A stretch of DNA of 64,000 bases, taken from assembly GCF_003096635.1 (NCBI RefSeq), contig NZ_QEKV01000003.1, positions 151,510 through 215,509 on the forward strand, in the 5' to 3' direction. How positions within the stretch are numbered: position 1 is the first letter of the stretch; every line of letters begins with the position of its first letter. Both the position numbers and the translations under genes were made by a program. The DNA comes from Ezakiella coagulans (GTDB taxonomy: Bacteria; Bacillota; Clostridia; Tissierellales; Peptoniphilaceae). This document shows, piece by piece, positions 24,746 to 33,046 of this stretch. The notes under the pieces were generated by a model. That model was not told where the DNA came from, ran no database searches, and saw nothing but the letters and a program-made list of their open reading frames with translations.

Positions 24746-26176
24746 CTAGATCATTGCCGGTTCATCTTCTTCCGGCATGCTCGTATTTTTTACCTTTGTA
24801 TCTAAAATATATTTCTTCATAATTCTTATCGCCATATCAGGGTCAATCATTGTTAAAAGTCCCATTGCGGAAAGAATATATCTCTTATCTACATAATAAT
24901 CAGGAAATCTCGGTTTTAAACTGTTTAAGTCGTCCGGTCTGAAACTTGCGGCGCTTAAAATTTCGTCGAAATTGTCGGAGTTTACAATAACTCCTCCGGT
25001 TCCAATCAAAATTTTTACATCGGAGAGGTCCTTGCCCCTTTGAGAATAAACAACTCCGGTCGTGCTGTAGACAGGTTCTACAACCCCTGCGTGCCTCTTT
25101 ACACTGAGGTCGACACAAATTTTTGCCATAGCTTCGTCAAACGCAATATCTTCAGGTGTTGTACTTACAAAAGATGTATTCTCATATCTCTTTAAATATT
25201 CTTCTTCAGGGTTATATTTTGAAACGTCCAAATATTTTCTGAGCATTCTCATACCGCTTGCTTCATAAACACTCATCGAGCTATATCTCATGCCGAGGTC
25301 GCCCTCAACAGTTCTCTTTGCAAACGGTTCCTCAAGACCTACTGTGAAAACTCCCGGCTTTGTCGGGTCTCCCCAACCGACGGTGTGAATGTCGGTTGTA
25401 GCTCCACCGACGTCGACAACGATAAGATCGCCGACCCCTTCTTCATTTGTTGTGCCTTTTGAAAGAACTTCCGCAGCTTTCAATACTGATTGCGGTGTCG
25501 GCATTGCAACGCTCGAAATTTCACTTTCAACGTTTTTCATGCCCTTTGCTTTTGTGATATTTCCCATAAAGATTTCACGAATTGTTTCTCTCGCAGGTTC
25601 AACGTTGATTTCATTGATTTTAGGCATTACATTTTCTGTAAAATAAAGATTGTCCTTGCCTTCAAAAATTTTCTTTATGTCATCTTCAGCCGATTTGTTT
25701 CCGGCAACAACAATAGGAATTTTTATGTCGTGCTCAAGAAGACCCTTTGCGTTGTGAATAATTGTTTCAGTGTTTCCTCCGTCCGTGCCCCCTGCAAGCA
25801 AAATTATGTCAGCATTTGAAATGGCAATTTTTTCAAATTCACTTGAGTTTAATTTGAATGCATAGTTTGCAATAACTCTTGCACCCGCTCCAAGAGCGGC
25901 TCTTTTTGCAGCTTCCGCTGTCAAATCCGGAACAAGACCGATTGAAATCATCTTGAGTCCACCCGCTGCGGAAGAACATGCCAAAGTCTTAACAACTTCA
26001 TAGTCCCCTCCGACTTTCTCGTTCAATTCGTTAATTGCTTTTTCATAACCGTATTTTACATCCGTGCCGACAGTAGTATAACTTTTTGCCGTTGCTACAA
26101 TCTCTTCTTTTTCAATGTCTATCAACGTAAGCTTTGTAAATGTGCTTCCAAAATCGATAAATTTATAAGTTTTCAT
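24746..26176 (-). CDS. glmL: GlmL/MutL, glutamate mutase-associated ATPase
   Basis: The 476-residue protein has the ASKHA/actin-like fold: N-terminal phosphate loop FIDFGSTFTKLTLID and a second loop VVDVGGATTDIHTVGWGD. GlmL homologues lie between glmS and glmE in clostridia and are thought to protect or reactivate the B12-dependent mutase; this is not DNA mismatch-repair MutL. It lies 28 bp after glmS. Confidence 0.94.
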   Translation of the reverse strand: MKTYKFIDFGSTFTKLTLIDIEKEEIVATAKSYTTVGTDVKYGYEKAINELNEKVGGDYEVVKTLACSSAAGGLKMISIGLVPDLTAEAAKRAALGAGARVIANYAFKLNSSEFEKIAISNADIILLAGGTDGGNTETIIHNAKGLLEHDIKIPIVVAGNKSAEDDIKKIFEGKDNLYFTENVMPKINEINVEPARETIREIFMGNITKAKGMKNVESEISSVAMPTPQSVLKAAEVLSKGTTNEEGVGDLIVVDVGGATTDIHTVGWGDPTKPGVFTVGLEEPFAKRTVEGDLGMRYSSMSVYEASGMRMLRKYLDVSKYNPEEEYLKRYENTSFVSTTPEDIAFDEAMAKICVDLSVKRHAGVVEPVYSTTGVVYSQRGKDLSDVKILIGTGGVIVNSDNFDEILSAASFRPDDLNSLKPRFPDYYVDKRYILSAMGLLTMIDPDMAIRIMKKYILDTKVKNTSMPEEDEPAMI

Positions 26177-26204
26177 AAACCTCTGTCCTAATTAATTTTG
26201 ATAA

Positions 26205-26627
26205 CTAATCCGTTATATTTAAATCGTGTTTTAAATCTTTTATAGTGGTTTCAGGTGATGTTCCCGGTGGGTAACATTGATTGAATCCCATATCATAGAA
26301 ACGCTTTTTGACCTCGTCAAAGTCTTGTTTACCTACAACTACGTTTCCGCCTATGTAAAGCAAAACGTCATCCAAACCTGCTTCATTCATCTTGTCTCTC
26401 ATACCTTGAACGTCAAGTTCTCCTTGACCATAAAGTGAGCTTACACAAATGGCAGCCGCATTTGTTTCAATTGCAGCGTTTATGAAGTCTTCTTGCGGTG
26501 ATAACACCCCAATGTTAACTACATTAAAACCCGCTTGCTCAAATGCGTGGTCCAAAATTCTTAAACCGACTGCATGACAGTCTGAACCGATAACACCAAC
26601 TACCAGTGTTTTCTTGTCTCTAGCCAT
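26205..26627 (-). CDS. glmS: Glutamate mutase sigma subunit (B12-binding)
   Basis: The 140-residue protein is the cobalamin-binding subunit. The DxHxxG motif is at D16-x-H18-x-x-G21 (GSDCHAVG), with H18 replacing the lower axial base of the cofactor. SSLYGQGE and [13 protein letters not shown] follow. This glmS is unrelated to glucosamine-6-phosphate synthase. It is first in the nine-gene operon glmS-glmL-glmE-mal-mesaconase-citDEF, with AGGAGG before the ATG. Confidence 0.97.
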   Translation of the reverse strand: MARDKKTLVVGVIGSDCHAVGLRILDHAFEQAGFNVVNIGVLSPQEDFINAAIETNAAAICVSSLYGQGELDVQGMRDKMNEAGLDDVLLYIGGNVVVGKQDFDEVKKRFYDMGFNQCYPPGTSPETTIKDLKHDLNITD

Positions 26628-26659
26628 ATTAAATCCTCCTTAATAATATCGTCAACTCC

Positions 26660-26688
26660 ATTATACTCAATGCAGAAATGCTTTGCAA
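26660..26688 (-). promoter_or_regulatory. Promoter of the glutamate fermentation operon
   Basis: On the minus strand TTGCAA (26683-26688) and TATAAT (26660-26665) are 17 bp apart, about 35 bp before the glmS ATG. The -35 box and spacer themselves contain TTGCAA and TTCTGCA, the same words that build the upstream palindromes. Confidence 0.8.
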
Positions 26689-26729
26689 GTCACAATATAC
26701 AGTTGAAAACCATAATAACCGCGTAAATC

Positions 26730-26762
26730 ATTCTGCAATATTTTTAAAAAAAATTGCAGAAT
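26730..26762. promoter_or_regulatory. Palindromic operator-like site A upstream of glmS
   Basis: ATTCTGCAA (26730-26738) and TTGCAGAAT (26754-26762) are perfect 9-bp inverted arms around a 15-bp A/T spacer. It is nearly identical to site B. The centre is about 90 bp upstream of the predicted transcription start, a position typical of activator sites, though a repressor cannot be excluded. Confidence 0.65.
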
Positions 26763-26801
26763 TTTACGCTTTAAGCGTTTATAAGTGATATAAATCACCA
26801 T

Positions 26802-26832
26802 TTCTGCAAGATTTTGAAAAAAAGTTGCAGAA
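26802..26832. promoter_or_regulatory. Palindromic operator-like site B upstream of glmS
   Basis: TTCTGCAA (26802-26809) and TTGCAGAA (26825-26832) again enclose a 15-bp spacer of the form xATTTTxAAAAAAAx. Its centre is 71 bp from the centre of site A, close to a whole number of helix turns. Directly beside it is the 12-bp palindrome AACTTGCAAGTT (26831-26842). A lone TTCTGCAA lies at 26968-26975. Confidence 0.65.
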
Positions 26833-27008
26833 CTTGCAAGTTTTAAATTTATTATCGTGATAAAATATTTAGTAAGAGCACCATATATGGTACTATTCCT
26901 ATAACATTCTTACTTTTAATACAAAAAAATTTTTTTCAAAGTCATATTTTTGTAGTTTTTATTTTCATTCTGCAAGTTTGTCGAACATTTTATCAAACAC
27001 AAAAAAAT

Positions 27009-27033
27009 AAAACATCGTTCAGTTAGATGTTTT
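27009..27033 (-). terminator. Terminator after the YgjP-like gene
   Basis: AAAACATC and GATGTTTT form an 8-bp stem followed on the minus strand by ATTTTTTT. The stop codon of the gene overlaps the stem. Confidence 0.75.
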
Positions 27034-27751
27034 ATAATCTCTTATTTAAAATTTCATCACATTCTTTTCTCATAGAAAAAGAATTATCAAGGAGTTTATA
27101 AAATTTTTTTGTATGATTTTTCTCTTTTAAATGTGTAAATTCGTGTATTAAAATATATAAAAGACAAATCTCATCGTATTTTGCAAGATTCAAACTCACC
27201 CAAACTCTCCTGTCTCGAATGTTGCATGAGCCCCATCTTGTTTTCATGTTTTTTATTCGGACTTCGTTTGGAGAAACTCCGGTCATATTTTTCGCCATAT
27301 CGACAAAAGTCGCAAGCTTAATTTTTATCTCTTCACGATAATACTCATTTAATTTTCTCTTTATTTCCTCTGAATCATCAGCTTTTTTTACATAAATAAA
27401 AATCTCGTCATCGCCCTTTGACAAATGTTTTTTAGAATCGAGAATACGAAGTGTATAAGGCCGTCCCCATAGAAAATGTGTCTCACCATCAATATATTTT
27501 TTGTCAGTATCTAAATTTCTTTTCTTTAAATCCTCTATGTGTTTTTTCAAGACGTCTATATTCTTTTCAATGAATTTCATTATATATTCATCGGAAACTT
27601 TGGGAGCAGTCAAAACAATTTCACCGCTCCCCTGTTTCACTCGCAAATATAGATTTTTCATACTTGTTTTTTTAATGACTTTTATTTTAATGCCATCAAA
27701 AGTTATTACTGTTGCCGAAATAACCCTTTGCTTTTTCAATTGATCCTCCAA
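27032..27751 (-). CDS. YgjP-like M48 family metalloprotease (DUF45)
   Basis: The 239-residue soluble protein carries the zinc motif HEFTH followed by LKEKNHTKKFY, with a third ligand region downstream, and the block MKTRWGSCNIRDRRVWVSLNLAKY typical of YgjP/DUF45 metallopeptidases. The natural substrate is unknown; some genomes pair the family with type I restriction systems, but none is seen here. It starts 1 bp after the S41 lipoprotein gene stop. Confidence 0.88.
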   Translation of the reverse strand: MEDQLKKQRVISATVITFDGIKIKVIKKTSMKNLYLRVKQGSGEIVLTAPKVSDEYIMKFIEKNIDVLKKHIEDLKKRNLDTDKKYIDGETHFLWGRPYTLRILDSKKHLSKGDDEIFIYVKKADDSEEIKRKLNEYYREEIKIKLATFVDMAKNMTGVSPNEVRIKNMKTRWGSCNIRDRRVWVSLNLAKYDEICLLYILIHEFTHLKEKNHTKKFYKLLDNSFSMRKECDEILNKRL

Positions 27752-27752
27752 A

Positions 27753-29054
27753 CTAAGATGCCTTATTCATATATTTTTCAGCGTTCTCATCTTCTATTTC
27801 AAGTACCTTTTTCTTTGAATCCTCGTTTATATTTTCTTCATTTGAAATAATCTTAATGTCAGGCGTTGTTTTTTCAAGTTCATCAATCACACCTCTTTCA
27901 GTGATTCCAAGTTCTTTCGGAAAACGCATCACAAAACCGGTCTTCGGAAGGTCAACTTGATACGGGTCTGTGCCTATACCGTCGCCACCTGTTTTTTCAC
28001 CTACAAGTGTAGCAAACCCCGTTTCCTTTGCAAATGAGGCAAGTGCTTCAGCAGACGAAAAAACATCTCTATCTACCAAAAGATAAATATTTCCACCAAA
28101 ATTTATTGACTTTTCCGACGGCTCAACTGTAATCGCTTCAAAAGAATACTTGTCGAATTTCTTAGCAATCTCAGAAGTGACTTCCGGAAAATCCAGCTCT
28201 TCCATCACATCTTCCGTCACATCTTCATAGCCGTAAAGTTCAAAAATATCTTCAAAAATTTTTCCTTTTTTCATAAATGAATATACGTTTTGTGTTAACG
28301 GTCTATTTGTAATTTTGGGAATCAAATAATCCTGCCAATAGGTTGAATCTCCTCCCGGATTTCCTTGAATGTCGATGATAAGTGCATCATAATTTTTTAT
28401 TTTGTCCAGGTATTTATTTAAAACCTCGATATCTTTGTCTCTTTTAATTCGCATTTCTTTGACTTTAATATATGCGATTCGTCCGTCAACATAATCTTTA
28501 GCGATTACATTTGAAGTTTCCTTTTCGCCTGACCCTTCATGTGCATCGTTTTCAAGTTTATAGTCCGCTACAATTTTATACCTTTCTTTAACCAATGGAT
28601 TTTCATAAGTTTCAGAAATTCTCTTTAGCTCAGGATTAAATGTTGAATCAAAATAAATCGTGTGAAAAAAATTTCCTTCTTCAATCGGGACCATGTTTGT
28701 GTGTCCATTATTTGCATAAGAAAGAATTTCATCCATCGTGTCAAAAAATTCATCGTCATTTTTACACTCTGAAATCCACGACTTAAATTCATCGTGCATT
28801 GACAAAAAATCTATGTCATTTAACTTTTTGTTCACATCAAAAAACGGATAATAAGTCTTTAGCGTGTCAAATGCGAATTCAAAATCACTTAAATAATCAG
28901 CTTGCTTCGAGTTTGCATTTGAATCCTCTGCGACTTTATTTTCATTTTTATCGTTCGAATTTATATCAGTTTTTTTATTTTTGCATCCGGAAATTGTGAG
29001 CATGAAAATTAATCCGATAAGGACTAATCCGTTTTTAAAACTATTTATTCTCAT
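27753..29054 (-). CDS. S41 family peptidase-like lipoprotein
   Basis: The 433-residue protein has a lipoprotein signal with lipobox LTISGC (C24). An N-terminal helical region like tricorn-core/CtpA relatives is followed by the S41 domain: IVDIQGNPGGD-like IIDIQGNPGGDSTYW, LLVDRDVFSSAEALASFAKE with the likely nucleophilic serine, and LVGEKTGGDGIGT. No PDZ domain is evident. It would act outside the membrane; the target is unknown. Confidence 0.88.
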   Translation of the reverse strand: MRINSFKNGLVLIGLIFMLTISGCKNKKTDINSNDKNENKVAEDSNANSKQADYLSDFEFAFDTLKTYYPFFDVNKKLNDIDFLSMHDEFKSWISECKNDDEFFDTMDEILSYANNGHTNMVPIEEGNFFHTIYFDSTFNPELKRISETYENPLVKERYKIVADYKLENDAHEGSGEKETSNVIAKDYVDGRIAYIKVKEMRIKRDKDIEVLNKYLDKIKNYDALIIDIQGNPGGDSTYWQDYLIPKITNRPLTQNVYSFMKKGKIFEDIFELYGYEDVTEDVMEELDFPEVTSEIAKKFDKYSFEAITVEPSEKSINFGGNIYLLVDRDVFSSAEALASFAKETGFATLVGEKTGGDGIGTDPYQVDLPKTGFVMRFPKELGITERGVIDELEKTTPDIKIISNEENINEDSKKKVLEIEDENAEKYMNKAS

Positions 29055-29384
29055 CTACTCCACACTTCTTAATTTCACGGCTGTGCCTGAAACAGTAACC
29101 ATGAGCATGGAACCCGCTTGACCCAAAACTTCATAATCCATTTTGCATCCAACTACAGCGTCTGCACCCATTCTCGTTGCTCGTTCTTTCATTTCTTCAA
29201 TTGCTTCTTCTCTCGCCTCCAAGAGTTCTTTCTCATAGCCTTTGCTACGTCCTCCGAAAAAATCTCGAAGCCCCGCACCTATATCTCTTATAAAGTCTAC
29301 CCCAGACACGACTTCTCCGAATACAATGTCCATATATTCATCTATGACTTTGCCTTCAATACTGTTTGTTGTTGTTATAATCAT
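29055..29384 (-). CDS. YbjQ family (UPF0145/DUF74) protein
   Basis: The 109-residue protein has the YbjQ pattern: [28 protein letters not shown], then a helix with [18 protein letters not shown], ending in a [10 protein letters not shown] strand. The family forms pentamers and is often called a heavy-metal-binding domain; function is unproven. GGAGGTAAC lies before the ATG. The stop directly adjoins the next gene, so the three minus-strand genes form a unit. Confidence 0.9.
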   Translation of the reverse strand: MIITTTNSIEGKVIDEYMDIVFGEVVSGVDFIRDIGAGLRDFFGGRSKGYEKELLEAREEAIEEMKERATRMGADAVVGCKMDYEVLGQAGSMLMVTVSGTAVKLRSVE

Positions 29385-29497
29385 TTGTTACCTCCAACCA
29401 TTGAAAATTAATAAATAATATAGTATATTTAAAATATAGATATATTACCATAAATATACCCAAATTAATATAAACATATATCAGAAAGGATCAATAC

Positions 29498-30619
29498 ATG
29501 AAAAAGAAATATGGTCTAGCACTAGAAGGTGGTGGAGCCAAAGGCTCATATCAAATCGGTGCGTACTTGGGACTTAAAGAAATGGGCTTTGAGTTTGAAG
29601 CTGTTGCCGGCACTTCTATAGGAGCTATTAACGGAGCATTCATCGCTTCAGGCGAAGTTGAAAAATGTGTAAAAATATGGACAAATCAAACTTTGAAAGA
29701 ACCTGTAAGAACTGATTCGATGTCTATAATGCCGGAAATAAAAGAAGATGCTGACTTTTTGACGGTTTTAAAAGAGCTTGTTAAAGTTATGCACAAGGGC
29801 ACAATTCCTTTGACACCTTTAAGAGAACTCGTCTACAACGGACTCAACGAGAAAAAAATAAGAAATTCGAAAATGAAATTTGGACTCGTCACTGTAAATG
29901 TGACTGATAAAAAAGGTGAAGAACTCTTTTCTGAGGATATTCCGAATGGACAACTTTTAGATTATATAATTGCAAGTGCATATCTTCCGGTTTTTAAAAT
30001 GGAACCGCTTAACGGAAAATATTTTTTAGACGGCGGCTTTTACAACAAGATTCCATACAGCATGATTGAGTCTTTGGGCCTCACTCCGGTGATTATAAGG
30101 GTGAATCCGAAAGACTACAGAGATGGAAAATTTCCGAAAAATTCAATAGTTATTGAGCCGCGCGAAAAAGTAAACTCAACTCTCAATTTTGACTCCGAAA
30201 AAGCAGACAAACTGATAAACCTTGGATTCTACGATGCAATTAGAGTTGTTAAAAAGTTAATTGGCAAGGAATATTATTTTGAATCTATTACAGAAAATGA
30301 AGCCCTAACAATTTTCAAAAAACATCTATTCAAATATTTTGAAAAGAATAAATCAGAATACAAAAAAAGTTCGATTTACAGAATCTTTTTTGAAGAATAT
30401 CTTCCAAAAGCTGCAAGTGATCTTTCGCTTGACTCAAATTATACGATTACAGATGTATTGGTCGCTATTGTAGAAGAAGCAGCAAAAAAATATAAAATAG
30501 AACGCTTTGCGGTTCATTCTCTTCACGATGTCACAGAGCAAATGAATGTAGATGATTTTTTAACCACAAGTTTTACCGAAGCTGTGCTCAATAAAATTAA
30601 AGAATATAGAAATTTGTAG
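29498..30619 (+). CDS. Patatin-like phospholipase
   Basis: The 373-residue protein begins with the patatin oxyanion motif GGGAKG (11-16), the lipase box GTSIG with nucleophile S40, and the catalytic aspartate D178 in DGGFYN. The C-terminal 150 residues are helical and not clearly assignable. It probably hydrolyses membrane phospholipids or acyl esters in the cytoplasm. GAAAGGA precedes the ATG. ybaK follows after 9 bp. Confidence 0.93.
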   Translation: MKKKYGLALEGGGAKGSYQIGAYLGLKEMGFEFEAVAGTSIGAINGAFIASGEVEKCVKIWTNQTLKEPVRTDSMSIMPEIKEDADFLTVLKELVKVMHKGTIPLTPLRELVYNGLNEKKIRNSKMKFGLVTVNVTDKKGEELFSEDIPNGQLLDYIIASAYLPVFKMEPLNGKYFLDGGFYNKIPYSMIESLGLTPVIIRVNPKDYRDGKFPKNSIVIEPREKVNSTLNFDSEKADKLINLGFYDAIRVVKKLIGKEYYFESITENEALTIFKKHLFKYFEKNKSEYKKSSIYRIFFEEYLPKAASDLSLDSNYTITDVLVAIVEEAAKKYKIERFAVHSLHDVTEQMNVDDFLTTSFTEAVLNKIKEYRNL

Positions 30620-30628
30620 AGGTAGAAA

Positions 30629-31105
30629 ATGAAAAAGACAAACGCCATGAGAATTCTCGACAGCAAAAAAATAAATTATAACGAAATTGAATATGACGCA
30701 TCGAGTGGAATTTCAGCACTTGACGTTGCAAAATCGACCGGAGAAGATCCATCAAGAATTTATAAAACCTTAGTTACCGTTTCGAGAGAAAAGGAACATT
30801 TCGTTTTTGTTGTGCCCGCTGAAAAGGAACTGGATTTAAAAAAAGCTGCATCTGCAGCCGGAACAAAAAATATTGAAATGATTCCTCAAAAGGAGCTCCT
30901 TCCTTTGACCGGATATGTTCATGGCGGTTGTTCACCTGTCGGTATGAAGAAAGAATTTAAAACATTTCTCGATTCAAGTGCAAGTGGCAAGGATTATATT
31001 TTTATAAGCGGCGGAAAAATTGGTGTTCAGATAAAAATCAATCCTGACGACCTTGTGAATGCAATTGATTGTAAATACTGTGAAATTTCAAAAGACAAAG
31101 ATTAA
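30629..31105 (+). CDS. ybaK: Cys-tRNA(Pro)/Cys-tRNA(Cys) deacylase YbaK
   Basis: The 158-residue editing-domain protein has catalytic K46 (IYKTLV) and the GGCSPVGMKK loop of the YbaK/EbsC family. It removes cysteine mischarged on tRNA-Pro by ProRS. GAGGTAGAAA precedes the ATG. It shares a transcript with the patatin gene and ends at a terminator. Confidence 0.93.
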   Translation: MKKTNAMRILDSKKINYNEIEYDASSGISALDVAKSTGEDPSRIYKTLVTVSREKEHFVFVVPAEKELDLKKAASAAGTKNIEMIPQKELLPLTGYVHGGCSPVGMKKEFKTFLDSSASGKDYIFISGGKIGVQIKINPDDLVNAIDCKYCEISKDKD

Positions 31106-31109
31106 TTCC

Positions 31110-31139
31110 AACTGTCGAGACAAAAATGCCTCGACAGTT
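31110..31139 (+). terminator. Terminator after ybaK
   Basis: AACTGTCGAG and CTCGACAGTT form a perfect 10-bp stem with a 10-nt loop followed by TTTATTT. Confidence 0.88.
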
Positions 31140-31186
31140 TTTATTTGCTTATAAGTAAATTATTTTTATAAAACTACTTTTAAATG

Positions 31187-31215
31187 TTGCCGAAATCACA
31201 ATAAAATGTTAGAAT
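31187..31215 (+). promoter_or_regulatory. Possible promoter of the cysteine desulfidase gene
   Basis: TTGCCG and TAGAAT with a 17-bp spacer lie just upstream of the GGGAGGA ribosome site. The match is partial at both boxes. Confidence 0.4.
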
Positions 31216-31238
31216 AATGTTTGGGAGGATTGTTTATA

Positions 31239-32516
31239 ATGAACAGTGAAATTTATAGTACTTATATCGAAATTCTTGAAAGCGAATTAAAACCTGCTAT
31301 GGGTTGTACGGAGCCAATTGCCATTGCACTCGCTTCAGCAAAGTGCAGAGAAATTTTGGGGAAGCTCCCGCAAAAAATTACAGCAACTTGTAGCGGAAAC
31401 ATAATAAAAAATGTAAAAGCAGTGCTTGTCCCGAATTCGAACGGACAAAAAGGTGTCGAAGCCGCTGCAGTTTTGGGTGCGGTTGCCGGCGACAGTTCGC
31501 TCGGTCTTGAAGTTATTTCAAAAGCGTCAAAAGAAGATGCTGAACTGACAAGAAAGCTTGTGAACGACGGAATTTGCAATGTAAAACTCAAAGAAGGCGT
31601 AGACAATCTTTATATTGAAATTGAGCAAATTGCTGACAATGACAGAGCCGTTGTTGAAGTCATTTCAAAGCACGACAATATTACTTATATAGAAAAAAAT
31701 GGAGATATAATTTTTAAGGGAGAAAATATTCTCAAAAAAGAAAATTCCAAAAAAGAGCTTTTGAATCTCGATGAAATTTATGAATTTGCAAATACGGTTA
31801 AGATTGACGACATAAAAACTGTTATAAAAAGGCAAATAGACTACAATACAGCCATCTCCAAAGAAGGTATGACTCACGATTGGGGCGAATGTGTCGGAAA
31901 GACAACTTTGGAAATCGGAGACAACAGTGTACGTACAAGAGCCATCGCAATGGCAGCCGCAGGTTCGGATGCAAGAATGAACGGATGTGCACTTCCTGTT
32001 GTTATAAACTCCGGTAGCGGCAATCAAGGTATGACCTGCACACTGCCGATTGTCGTTTATGCAAAAGAACTTGGAGTGAGTGAAGAAAAACTTATGAGAG
32101 CACTTGTCTTCACAAATCTTATAGCAATCCACCAAAAAAGATATATCGGTGATCTATCCGCATATTGCGGTGCTGTGTCCGCAGGTGCAGCAGCAGGTTG
32201 TGGTATTGCTTATCTATATGATGAGTCTTTTGACATTATTAAAAACACACTTACAAATACACTTGCAACCACAAGCGGCATTGTGTGCGACGGTGCAAAG
32301 TCTTCATGTGCTTCAAAAATTGCGACTTCTGTAAATGCTTCCATCCTCGCTTATGAGATGGCAAAAAGAGGTAGACACTTCCGTCCCGGCGAAGGCATAG
32401 TTGCAAATGAAGCAGAAGAAACCGTTAAAAACGTCGGCCACGTCGCAAAGGAAGGTATGCGAGAAACCGATATCGAAATTTTACACCTTATGAACAACAA
32501 TATTCCAAAAGCATAG
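31239..32516 (+). CDS. L-cysteine desulfidase family protein (CyuA/YhaM, UPF0597)
   Basis: The 425-residue protein matches CyuA/YhaM, an iron-sulfur enzyme converting L-cysteine to pyruvate, ammonia and sulfide. Hallmarks are LKPAMGCTEPIAIALA (C23), MTHDWGECVG, NSGSGNQGMTCTLP, SAYCGAVSAGAAAGCG and IVCDGAKSSCASKI; the conserved cysteines would hold the cluster. ATG 31239 is chosen over TTG 31221 because GGGAGGA sits 9 bp before it. Monocistronic. Cysteine breakdown to pyruvate fits an amino-acid fermenter. Confidence 0.9.
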   Translation: MNSEIYSTYIEILESELKPAMGCTEPIAIALASAKCREILGKLPQKITATCSGNIIKNVKAVLVPNSNGQKGVEAAAVLGAVAGDSSLGLEVISKASKEDAELTRKLVNDGICNVKLKEGVDNLYIEIEQIADNDRAVVEVISKHDNITYIEKNGDIIFKGENILKKENSKKELLNLDEIYEFANTVKIDDIKTVIKRQIDYNTAISKEGMTHDWGECVGKTTLEIGDNSVRTRAIAMAAAGSDARMNGCALPVVINSGSGNQGMTCTLPIVVYAKELGVSEEKLMRALVFTNLIAIHQKRYIGDLSAYCGAVSAGAAAGCGIAYLYDESFDIIKNTLTNTLATTSGIVCDGAKSSCASKIATSVNASILAYEMAKRGRHFRPGEGIVANEAEETVKNVGHVAKEGMRETDIEILHLMNNNIPKA

Positions 32517-32530
32517 TATAATAAATATAA

Positions 32531-32562
32531 AAAAGATGCAGCCAATTTCGGTTGCATCTTTT
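32531..32562 (+). terminator. Bidirectional terminator between the desulfidase gene and the small membrane protein gene
   Basis: AAAAGATGCAGCC and GGTTGCATCTTTT pair over 13 positions with one wobble, with T-rich flanks on both strands, between two convergent genes. The minus-strand gene stop lies at its edge. Confidence 0.82.
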
Positions 32563-32836
32563 ATCTTAATTTTGAAATTGTCCCATCCACTTTGAAATAG
32601 CCTATAAAATACACCATAAAAATTAAAATGACAATTGATATTGCGACTATTAAAGCCGCAGCCTTTTTACTATATTTACATTTTAAATTTTCATAAAAAT
32701 TTGCTATAAGAGCGACGTTTAACACACGCACAAAAACTTTTAGAACGCTTTGAAACGAAATCGAAAAACATGTCACTACATAAAATGTAAGCGTGACTGT
32801 TAACGTTTCAAAGAAATAATCAATAACTTTTTTCAT
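32561..32836 (-). CDS. Small two-helix membrane protein, unknown
   Basis: The 91-residue product from ATG 32836 (preceded by AAAGGAGGGG) has hydrophobic stretches at about 8-25 and 60-82 with a basic loop between. I recognise no family. The longer frame upstream of this ATG lacks a ribosome site. The good Shine-Dalgarno and downstream terminator support it being a real gene. Confidence 0.65.
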   Translation of the reverse strand: MKKVIDYFFETLTVTLTFYVVTCFSISFQSVLKVFVRVLNVALIANFYENLKCKYSKKAAALIVAISIVILIFMVYFIGYFKVDGTISKLR

Positions 32837-32933
32837 TGAACCCCTCCTTTTTATACTGTACCACAAATAAATACGTATGTAAATTATCCATTTTAAATAT
32901 TTTATTTTTTGTATTATAATGATGTTACGAATA

Positions 32934-33013
32934 TTGTGGGAGCTTTTTGCTGAGAGTAACTTTGAGTTAGACCATTTGAACCTGTAGGATAATGCCTGCG
33001 TAGGGATGCAAGA
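32934..33013 (+). ncRNA. TPP (THI-box) riboswitch
   Basis: The conserved THI-box elements are all present: GGGAGC, CTGAGAGTAAC, GACCATTTGAACCTG, AGGATAATGCCTGCG and TAGGGATGCAA. The aptamer binds thiamin pyrophosphate and controls thiC directly downstream. A TATAAT lies at 32915-32920 with a weak -35. Confidence 0.95.
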
Positions 33014-33015
33014 GG

Positions 33016-33042
33016 AACCCCTGTATTATTGGAGGTTTTTTT
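33016..33042 (+). promoter_or_regulatory. TPP riboswitch expression platform (terminator-like hairpin holding the SD)
   Basis: Just after the aptamer, AACC...GGTT closes a short hairpin, with C-G pairs across one mismatch, followed directly by seven T residues. Its 3' arm is GGAGG, the only Shine-Dalgarno for thiC at 33047. The same hairpin could thus stop transcription or hide the ribosome site when TPP is bound. Confidence 0.55.
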
Positions 33043-33046
33043 ATTT

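Larger units (their letters stand above)
26628..27031. other. Glutamate operon upstream region (404 bp, no gene)
   Basis: This AT-rich non-coding stretch holds the glmS promoter, two 31-bp palindromes, several extra half-sites and the terminator of the upstream metalloprotease gene. I see no cobalamin riboswitch signature here, although the operon encodes a B12 enzyme. Confidence 0.8.

Noticed and set aside
24746..26176. DNA mismatch repair MutL
   Set aside because: The protein has actin-like ATPase motifs, not GHKL motifs, and lies between glmS and glmE; the shared name is historical.
26628..27031. Cobalamin riboswitch upstream of the B12-dependent mutase genes
   Set aside because: None of the conserved B12-box words (AGGGAA, GCCACTG-type) is present; the region is explained by palindromes and a promoter.
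31665..32135. Long open frame antisense to the cysteine desulfidase gene
   Set aside because: It lies opposite a clearly conserved gene, has no ribosome site and a Cys/Phe/Ser-rich composition typical of shadow frames.
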